Positions 7,265-12,520 of a stretch of DNA of 13,964 nt are shown piece by piece. Below the pieces are notes generated by a model that searched no databases, had not been told where the DNA came from, and worked only from the letters and a program-made list of their open reading frames with translations. Made by a program: the position numbers and the translations under genes. The stretch's first letter is position 1. Each line of letters opens with the position of its first letter. This DNA is from JADHMP01 sp964386915 (GTDB taxonomy: Bacteria > Bacteroidota > Bacteroidia > Flavobacteriales > Flavobacteriaceae), in assembly GCA_964386915.1 (NCBI GenBank), contig CAYLUQ010000025.1, forward strand, positions 1 through 13,964, given 5' to 3'.

Positions 7265-8271
7265 GTCGCTAAAAATCTTTTAAGCGTTTGCTCAAACAAA
7301 GCAGCTTCTTCTTCAAAAAGAAAAGACAAGCCAATGGGGAGATAATAAACAGAGGATTCAGATAGCCTAGGTGATAGTCTTCCAAAATCTTTTTCTGTTG
7401 TTAAAATAGTGGAGTATTGACTGTTTTGAATTTTCTTCAAATCTCTTTTGGAAAAAGAATGATGATCTGGGTAATTTAGCCATTCAAATTTAGCACCTAA
7501 TGCTGTTAAAAAATCAATCAATGGTTTAGGTTTTGCTATGCCAGTTACCAACACAAAAGGCTTTTTTATAAAATCTGCTAATTCCATTGTTCTAGTAGCA
7601 CTCAAAACTTTGGAGCCATAAGCAATCGTGGTGAAAAATATTTTTTGTGAAGGACTACAGGCCAGTCTCTGGTTGATTTCTGCAGCATCCTTAGCTGTTA
7701 AATTTTGTGGACATTTTGTGACTAAAACAAGATGAGCACGTTTGGCCTGCTGCCTTAAATCCCGCAAAGTGCCTACAGGAAATAGGCTGTCTTCAGTATA
7801 TAGGGCATCAAAAGTGGTGGTTAACAATAAAAGATCTACCTCCACCCAACGGTGTTGCATGACATCGTCCAAAATTATGGCCGTTGGAGGATTTTTCTGT
7901 TGCAATAGGGCATGAATTCCTTTTGCTCGTTGCTCGCAAACCGCAACCTGCACCTCTGGATGATTTTGAAAAAACTGATAGGGCTCATCACCTATAGACT
8001 GGGCTGTGCTTGTGGCATTAGCCAGCATAAATCCTTTTGTTTTTCTTTTGTACCCCCTACTTAAAACAGCCAGATTTTGACCTTTTTTAAACCCTTTTAA
8101 AAGTACCTCTACCACTACCGATTTTCCTGTTCCACCCATAGCTAAATTTCCTACACCTATGGTTTTTACTGGAAATTTATGAATAGGAAAGACTCCCTTA
8201 TCAAATAAAAAATGTCTGATTCGTAGCGCCAAACCAAACCCCCATGCTAGTGGAAAAAGCAGTTTTTTCAT
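7261..8271 (-). CDS. lpxK: Tetraacyldisaccharide 4'-kinase LpxK
   Basis: LpxK phosphorylates the 4' position of the lipid A precursor at the inner membrane. It has an N-terminal hydrophobic anchor (LLFPLAWGFGLALRIRHFLFDKG), the Walker A loop AMGGTGKS (44-51), the conserved LDDVMQHRW block (usually LDDAFQHR), LVTKCP, YPDHHSF and LTTEKDFGRL. I chose ATG 8271 (MKKLLFPLAW, 336 aa). The frame is open to 8382, but the extra 37 residues are unlike the family and would overlap the neighbouring gene on the other strand. The 'QHR' region is somewhat divergent (VM for AF; GTLRDLR for GNLRE). It is divergent from the NIF3 gene across about 100 bp and convergent with lipA. Confidence 0.93.
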   Translation of the reverse strand: MKKLLFPLAWGFGLALRIRHFLFDKGVFPIHKFPVKTIGVGNLAMGGTGKSVVVEVLLKGFKKGQNLAVLSRGYKRKTKGFMLANATSTAQSIGDEPYQFFQNHPEVQVAVCEQRAKGIHALLQQKNPPTAIILDDVMQHRWVEVDLLLLTTTFDALYTEDSLFPVGTLRDLRQQAKRAHLVLVTKCPQNLTAKDAAEINQRLACSPSQKIFFTTIAYGSKVLSATRTMELADFIKKPFVLVTGIAKPKPLIDFLTALGAKFEWLNYPDHHSFSKRDLKKIQNSQYSTILTTEKDFGRLSPRLSESSVYYLPIGLSFLFEEEAALFEQTLKRFLAT

Positions 8272-8343
8272 ACGCTTGGGAAGATAAATAAATTTTATGG
8301 GAGCTCTTCCAAATTTGACTTTAAGATTCCCATCACAATGCCC

Positions 8344-8351
8344 TATATTTG
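8344..8351 (+). promoter_or_regulatory. -7 promoter element for the NIF3 gene (TATATTTG)
   Basis: TATATTTG is an exact TAnnTTTG match 23 nt before the ATG at 8375. The nearest upstream TTTG (8314-8317) is 26 nt away, longer than the usual 19-21, so the -33 element is uncertain. Confidence 0.45.
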
Positions 8352-8374
8352 TAGGACAACTAGCAAAACAAGAG

Positions 8375-9469
8375 ATGACCATTCGAGAGCTTACAACACT
8401 TCTAACCCAATGGGCTCCATTGTCTTATGCCGAAGATTTTGATAATGTTGGGCTCCTCACCGGCCAGGCAGAACAAACCTGCACAGGGGTTTTAATTACG
8501 CTTGACACTTTAGAATCGGTAGTTGAAGAAGCAATTGCAAAAAAATGCAATCTCATTGTGAGTTTTCACCCTATCCTTTTTAAGGGCCTCAAAAAATTGA
8601 CGGATGAAGATTATGTGCAACGAACCCTTTGCAAGGCCATCCAAAACAACATTGCTATTTTTGCGCTGCATACTGCTTTAGACAATCACAAAGAAGGTGT
8701 GAATGCGCAAATTGCATCGCAGTTGCAGTTGTTGAATACCAAAATTTTACTTCCTAAAAAGGGAACTCTAAAAAAATTAGTTACTTATGTGCCCAAGGCT
8801 CACGAAAAAGAGGTTTTAGAGGCTCTTTATGCAGCAGGTGCTGGTGCTTTAGGTCATTATGAACAGTGCAGTTTTGTGGTGGAGGGCTTTGGTAGTTTTA
8901 GGGGTAATGAGCAAAGCAATCCTACTTTGGGCAAACCCTTGGAAAAAACAATAGTGGAAGAAAAACAAGTTCAGGTAATTTTTCAAGCCCACCAAGAACA
9001 ACAAGTAATAGAAAATTTATTGGCTTCACATCCTTATGAAACAGTGGCCTATGAAATTTATAGTACTGACAATGTCAATCTGGAGATTGGAATGGGTATG
9101 GTGGGAGAATTGCCAACTCCAATGGAGCCCAAGGCTTTTCTAAAGTTTGTGAAAACACAAATGCAAACCCCCTTTATTCGGCATAGTGAATTGGGGGTAA
9201 AAAAAATTCATAGCGTAGCCGTTTTAGGAGGCTCAGGAAGCTTTGGAATTGCAGCCGCTAAAAGGTGTAAGGCAGATGTTTTGGTGACAGCCGATTTAAA
9301 ATATCATGATTTTTTTCAATCCGAAGGACAAATCCTGCTCCTTGACATTGGTCATTTTGAAAGTGAACAATTCACTAAAAATGCAATCTATTCCTATCTT
9401 AAGAAAAAATTGCCTAATTTCGCAATCATTTTATCGAACACCAATACCAACCCTGTTAACTATTTTTGA
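8375..9469 (+). CDS. NIF3-like dinuclear metal-centre protein (Nif3/YbgI family)
   Basis: This is a member of the conserved NIF3 family, which forms toroidal hexamers with a two-metal centre. The family is often annotated as GTP cyclohydrolase I type 2-like; its true role is unsettled. Metal-site motifs are SFHPILFKGLK (H65), LHTALDN (H99, D103) and the C-terminal DIGHFESEQF (H327, E331). Residues of about 130-230 hold the inserted PII/CutA-like domain found in the long form (KLVTYVPKAHEKEVLEALYAAGAG, ASHPYETVAYEIY). I chose ATG 8375 (MTIRELTTLL, 364 aa) as the family start; the frame is open from 8297 but the 26 extra residues are not family-like. It is followed 2 nt later by the coiled-coil protein gene, an arrangement common in Bacteroidota. 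Confidence 0.92.
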   Translation: MTIRELTTLLTQWAPLSYAEDFDNVGLLTGQAEQTCTGVLITLDTLESVVEEAIAKKCNLIVSFHPILFKGLKKLTDEDYVQRTLCKAIQNNIAIFALHTALDNHKEGVNAQIASQLQLLNTKILLPKKGTLKKLVTYVPKAHEKEVLEALYAAGAGALGHYEQCSFVVEGFGSFRGNEQSNPTLGKPLEKTIVEEKQVQVIFQAHQEQQVIENLLASHPYETVAYEIYSTDNVNLEIGMGMVGELPTPMEPKAFLKFVKTQMQTPFIRHSELGVKKIHSVAVLGGSGSFGIAAAKRCKADVLVTADLKYHDFFQSEGQILLLDIGHFESEQFTKNAIYSYLKKKLPNFAIILSNTNTNPVNYF

Positions 9470-9471
9470 AC

Positions 9472-10248
9472 ATGGCTAAAAAGAAAGAAACAACCGTAGA
9501 AGCCAAACTTAGAGCCCTTTATGACCTACAACTCATAGACTCTCGCATAGACGAAATTAGAGGTTTGCGTGGTGAACTTCCCTTAGAAGTGGAAGATTTA
9601 GAAAATGAAATTGCTGGTCTTAATCTTCGGTTAGACAAAATGAAAAGCGAAACCGAGCAAAACGAAGCTTCTATAGCCGAACAGAAAAATAAAATTGAAC
9701 AAAGCAAAGAGCTTCATAAAAAATATGAAGAAAAGCTCAAAAATGTTCGCAACAACAGGGAATATAATTCCATTATAAAAGAGCAGGAATACCAAGATTT
9801 AGAAATTCAATTGGCTGAGAAAAAAATCAAAGAATTTAAAGCAGCTATTGAACACAAGCAAGAGGCCATTGGCCAACTCAACGAGAAAATTGCAGAGCGC
9901 AACCAACACCTCGATACGAAAAAAGGGGAATTGGATGCAATTCTAAAAGACACCCAAAAAGAGGAAGATATCTTAACCGAAAAATCGCAAGAATTTGAAG
10001 GTCAAATTGAGGAACACTTGCTAAAAGCCTATAAGCGAATTCGTGAAAATGTCAAAAATGGACTGGCAATAGTGCCCATTGAACGGGGTGCTTCAGGGGG
10101 TTCTTATTTCACCATTCCACCCCAGATACAATTAGAAATTGCATCTCGCAATAAAATTATTACCGATGAGCACAGCGGTAGAATTTTAGTAGACGCCACT
10201 TTAGCAGAAGAAGAGTCTGAAAAAATTCAAGCGCTTATCAAAGCCTAA
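9472..10248 (+). CDS. Coiled-coil protein of the 'C4 zinc ribbon' (CT398-like) family, cysteine-less
   Basis: This 258-residue protein has a long charged helical hairpin (about 10-185) rich in E/K/Q heptads, then a C-terminal domain, RGASGGSYFTIPPQ...KIITDEHSGRILVD (205-241). In zinc-ribbon family members this domain reads roughly RGxCGGCxxxIPPQ...IIxCExCGRIL. Here the four expected cysteines are S208, S211, D232 and S235, and the protein has no cysteine at all, so it cannot bind zinc there. The fold is probably kept, since IPPQ and SGRILVD remain. The molecular function is unknown. It is co-transcribed with the NIF3 gene (2-nt gap), a conserved pairing that hints at a shared process. I chose ATG 9472; a TTG 6 nt upstream is in frame but overlaps the NIF3 stop. 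Confidence 0.88.
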   Translation: MAKKKETTVEAKLRALYDLQLIDSRIDEIRGLRGELPLEVEDLENEIAGLNLRLDKMKSETEQNEASIAEQKNKIEQSKELHKKYEEKLKNVRNNREYNSIIKEQEYQDLEIQLAEKKIKEFKAAIEHKQEAIGQLNEKIAERNQHLDTKKGELDAILKDTQKEEDILTEKSQEFEGQIEEHLLKAYKRIRENVKNGLAIVPIERGASGGSYFTIPPQIQLEIASRNKIITDEHSGRILVDATLAEEESEKIQALIKA

Positions 10249-10256
10249 ATAAAGGG

Positions 10257-10682
10257 CTATTTCCAAAAATCGTAAACGATAAAATCGGCCACATTTGGGG
10301 CAAACACGGCTCCAAATTCTTGGTGGATGGGGTGTGGCAAATAAATACTATCCCGGTCTTTTGCTGTTAAAAAAGTCATCGTTAGGCTATGCGTATAGCC
10401 TTGATCAAAACCTTCGGGGGAAATATTGGTGCCATAGGTAAGGCCATATACTCCCGGAATTTGAGTGAGAGCATTGGCAGCATTTTCTATAGCAAAATGC
10501 TGTTCTTCAGATAAGTCAGGTTTGAATTTAATCAAGACAATGTGTTGAAGCCGAGGCTCATTTAGCCCAGTTTGACTCTCAGACACAGGCTTTCTTTCGT
10601 AAAAAAAATAGCCCATGACAATGGTTAGAAGATAAATGACAGAAATAATTAAAATAGAAACCCGATCGGCAACAGAACTCAT
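10257..10682 (-). CDS. Membrane-anchored Dabb-domain protein (stress-responsive A/B barrel)
   Basis: This 141-residue protein has an N-terminal hydrophobic helix (about 8-28: VSILIISVIYLLTIVMGYFF), a short linker, and a Dabb-type alpha/beta barrel domain from about residue 43. The domain begins with RLQHIVLIKFKPDLSEEQ, continues with IPGVYGLTYGTNISPEGFDQGYTHSLTMTF, and ends with HPIHQEFGAVFAPNVADFIVYDF, all typical of the family. Dabb proteins are small dimeric barrels of varied, often unknown, function. The membrane helix is an addition compared with the soluble ~100-residue form and would place the domain at the membrane. The stop lies 8 nt from the stop of the convergent coiled-coil gene. 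About 480 bp of hairpin-rich non-coding DNA lies upstream of its start. Confidence 0.88.
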   Translation of the reverse strand: MSSVADRVSILIISVIYLLTIVMGYFFYERKPVSESQTGLNEPRLQHIVLIKFKPDLSEEQHFAIENAANALTQIPGVYGLTYGTNISPEGFDQGYTHSLTMTFLTAKDRDSIYLPHPIHQEFGAVFAPNVADFIVYDFWK

Positions 10683-10743
10683 TTAGGTATTGTTTGATAT
10701 AAAATTAGCATAAAACTAAAGTTTTTTAATCAAACAAAAGAAA

Positions 10744-10818
10744 ACCTGCCCCCTTGAATTACACAATTAATGATTAACCAAAAATCCCTATCAAAATGAA
10801 AAAGAAGTGAGGGCAGGT
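10744..10818 (-). repeat. 8-bp inverted repeat enclosing 59 nt, T-rich flank on minus strand
   Basis: ACCTGCCC (10744-10751) and GGGCAGGT (10811-10818) are perfect complements. Read on the minus strand, the second arm is followed by TTTTCTTTTG, as at the end of a structured RNA or a long-loop terminator. It is GC-rich against an AT-rich background, which makes chance less likely. Confidence 0.4.
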
Positions 10819-10916
10819 CATCTAACACAAACCTAATTACTTATAAGACGAAGGTTTAGTTGTTTCGTTACACTTATTAATTAAAAAAAAGTGTTAAAAA
10901 ATTTAATTGTGGCCTA

Positions 10917-10986
10917 TTTTCAGTGTCCTCCTAAAGCAAGGTGATGCATTTTATACTGTTTTTGTTTTCGCCTTTGCCACTGAAAA
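10917..10986. repeat. 9-bp inverted repeat with a competing alternative stem
   Basis: TTTTCAGTG (10917-10925) pairs perfectly with CACTGAAAA (10978-10986). A second possible stem, GTGGC (10909-10913) with GCCAC (10976-10980), uses overlapping bases, so the two are mutually exclusive. The enclosed 52 nt show no motif I recognise. Confidence 0.35.
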
Positions 10987-11136
10987 AATGAAATTTAAAC
11001 TCTATTGCGTTCTGAAGAACTTGAGGAAATAATGTAGTTGACAAAACCGGTTAAGATTTCTTTTGTTAATGTTAAAAGCGCACGCTGGTCTAGGCCTTGA
11101 GGAGTTTCTCTATCTAAAGAATTGAATTTGTAACAA

Positions 11137-11165
11137 TAAAAAACCCTACATAAAATGCAGGGTTT
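11137..11165 (-). terminator. Terminator-like hairpin, minus-strand orientation
   Basis: AAACCCTACA (11141-11150) and TGCAGGGTTT (11156-11165) form a 10-bp stem with one G-U pair and a 5-nt loop. On the minus strand the stem runs into TTTTTTATTG, which is the intrinsic-terminator layout. No gene is recognised upstream on that strand in this window, so whatever transcript it ends is unknown. Confidence 0.5.
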
Positions 11166-11378
11166 AAATGGGTGAATACCCCTACTTTGATATATAAAGA
11201 TGTATTTAACTTTTTATATCTGTTTGATATTGTTGTGAAATATAATGGTAATGAAATACTCATTGATGATGGTAAAATCCTTATTTAGAAAGGTTTTAAG
11301 AGGTTTTTTTTGGTGTTAATAGGTATTATTTAGATTCAGATTTTTTCACTGTTAGAAATGATTTTTTACAGATTAGGT

Positions 11379-11408
11379 TTATATGATTTTTATGAATAAT
11401 GATATTAT
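11379..11408 (+). repeat. 30-bp direct repeat, copy 1
   Basis: Copy 1 starts TTATATGATTTTTATGAATA and is identical over 30 nt to 11478-11507. The two copies are 99 bp apart start to start and lie upstream of the C-poor reading frame, where a replication origin or operator of a mobile element could lie. They may also be a simple local duplication. Confidence 0.7.
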
Positions 11409-11477
11409 ATAAGTGTTATTAGAAAGGTATAGTAGAAAGGGTATGTAGAATAGAATAAGAATAGGTAAACATTTCTA

Positions 11478-11507
11478 TTATATGATTTTTATGAATAATG
11501 ATATTAT
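11478..11507 (+). repeat. 30-bp direct repeat, copy 2
   Basis: Copy 2 is identical to 11379-11408. It ends 30 nt before the ATG at 11538, so it lies within the probable promoter or leader region of that gene. Confidence 0.7.
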
Positions 11508-11537
11508 TGTTGTTTTAGTTTATTAAATATACAGTTT

Positions 11538-12469
11538 ATGGAGTATAGTTGGTATGAAAAAGATGAAGTAAATAAGATGAATGACTATAAAGTTATAAAT
11601 GGTAATGGTAGATATTGGAATGAGGATAGTGGTAAATGGGTTGGAAATAAGATTAAATATGAAATAGTTGAGAAATATATTAGATATGAGTTTAGTGTAT
11701 ATGATGATAGACAAATACAGAAAGATTTTGAATATAGTTTAGTTGATAGGATTGGTAAGTTTTTATTTCTGATATATAAAAAGTGTATTGAGATTAAAGG
11801 AGAAATAATGATAAATGGGTATTTGTTGAAAGTAAAGAGATTGAATCACTTTTAGGTGTTAATGTATATAAAGAAAGACTGAATAAGTTATTAAAGATTG
11901 GAGTAGTTGAAAGGAAGTTTGGAAAGGTAAGTAGGTATGGGAAAGATGTTTTTCTATATAGGTTAAGAGAAGATTTTTTTAGTGATGAATGTTATAGAAG
12001 AGTAGTTTATATAAGAAATAGTAAACTGATTAGGTATTTAGATAATAGGTTAGAGAAGATTATAAATGATGATGATTTTATTAGATATGAGATTGAGTGT
12101 AGTAAGAGTTTATGGATTGATGATAATGAAAAAGGATTAAAAAGATTAGTTGAAAAAAGATTGAGTAGTAAAATAGAAAGAGATTTTGAAAGAAAGGATT
12201 ATGGTTTTATCAGTAAAAGGAAGTTAAGAAGTTTAGAAAAAGAATGGGATAATGTAAGAGTTGATGAGTATAAAAGTGATTTTAGAAAAAGTTTTGATAT
12301 TCTAAAAAATGAGATTTTATGTGTAAAGGAAAATGGTGTTGATTATGGAATGTGGAAAAGAGATGATTTTAGTGGTAGACTTAAAAATATTATGAATGTA
12401 AAGGAAAGAGAGTTTAGGAGGTGTAATTTTTTGCTCCTAAAGTGCTTTCTTTTTTTCCAGTTCAAATGA
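11538..12469 (+). pseudogene. Frameshifted, 3'-truncated gene of a C-free-codon protein, replication/mobile-element-like
   Basis: Two frames join into one protein of about 310 residues. The first frame (ATG 11538) reads naturally to about residue 89 (...YKKCIEIKGE). A one-base shift near 11798-11812 then continues in the -1 frame, open from 11798 to the TGA at 12467. Residues after the shift (WVFVESKEIESLLGVNVYKE, then LLKIGVVERK and KDVFLYRL) look like a winged helix-turn-helix. Near the end, DDFSGRLKNIMNVKEREFRR resembles a block (GR.h..l.nlk.e.R) that I associate with replication-type proteins of phages and integrative elements, which normally continue into a catalytic-looking IDI.NSQP segment. 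That part is missing. The combined product has no Ala, Thr, Pro or His. The last ~12 codons use C freely and probably derive from flanking DNA. The family assignment is tentative. No standard slippery heptamer is present, so mutation is likelier than programmed frameshifting. Confidence 0.6.
12413..12456 (+). terminator. Hairpin at the right edge of the C-poor tract
   Basis: TTTAGGAG (12413-12420) and CTCCTAAA (12434-12441) form a perfect 8-bp stem with a 13-nt loop, followed by a T-rich stretch (CTTTCTTTTTTT). The left arm is in the C-depleted tract and the right arm is the first C-containing sequence, so the structure straddles the junction. It could act as a terminator before the lipoprotein gene. 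Confidence 0.4.
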
Positions 12470-12520
12470 CCATGAAATAATTTTTTTTTTAAATTAGACA
12501 TTATCATTTATTTATAAATC

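Larger units (their letters stand above)
10683..11280. other. Non-coding interval rich in inverted repeats
   Basis: No convincing gene and no tRNA or rRNA features were found. At least five inverted repeats lie in this interval: 10744-10818, AAACCT/AGGTTT (10829-10857), ACACTT/AAGTGT (10870-10894), 10917-10986, and a terminator-like hairpin at 11141-11165. A 4-bp hairpin (GGGT/ACCC, 11170-11181) follows. C content is normal here, in contrast to the tract that begins near 11281. The interval could hold a small RNA on the minus strand or a long leader of the Dabb gene; neither is shown. Confidence 0.4.
11281..12433 (+). other. Cytosine-depleted tract, likely foreign element remnant
   Basis: On the plus strand I count 19 C in 1153 nt (about 1.6%), while G remains roughly 20-30% in the lines I tallied. 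Flanking genes contain ordinary amounts of C on either strand. The depletion covers both the non-coding part (11281-11537) and the reading frame (11538 onward). It ends abruptly: C reappears at 12434. Sharp edges and a strand-specific skew suggest a separately evolved insert. No terminal inverted repeats, integrase, transposase or tRNA target site were seen. Confidence 0.7.

Noticed and set aside
8272..8374. Minus-strand lpxK promoter with CAAATTTG as the -7 element
   Set aside because: The first base deviates from TAnnTTTG and the -33 spacing is 18; too weak to list as a feature.
10249..10270. AAATA/TATTT around the convergent stops as a bidirectional terminator
   Set aside because: The stem is only 5 A-T pairs with no GC, too weak to call.
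10995..11137. Minus-strand open frame ending ...NYIISSSSERNRV before a stop at 10995, about 45 codons
   Set aside because: No ATG, GTG or TTG start in frame, and upstream it runs through the terminator-like hairpin. It could be a gene remnant but nothing links it to a family.
11379..11507. Direct repeats as a minimal CRISPR array
   Set aside because: Only two copies, a 69-nt spacer, no third repeat and no cas genes; the repeat is AT-rich without dyad symmetry.
11523..11714. Minus-strand frame opposite the C-poor gene
   Set aside because: It is a low-complexity Ile/Phe/Leu-rich shadow of 63 codons; the plus-strand frame is far longer and has protein-like sequence.
11772..11797. T AAA AAG stretch as a programmed -1 frameshift site for the C-poor gene
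   Set aside because: It is not a true X XXY YYZ heptamer, and a shift there meets TGA at 11789 and TAA at 11795 in the new frame.
10683..12520. tRNA, tmRNA, RNase P RNA or SRP RNA in the long gap
   Set aside because: None of the diagnostic conserved segments, such as a T-loop GGTTCGAATCC-like motif, were found on either strand by eye.
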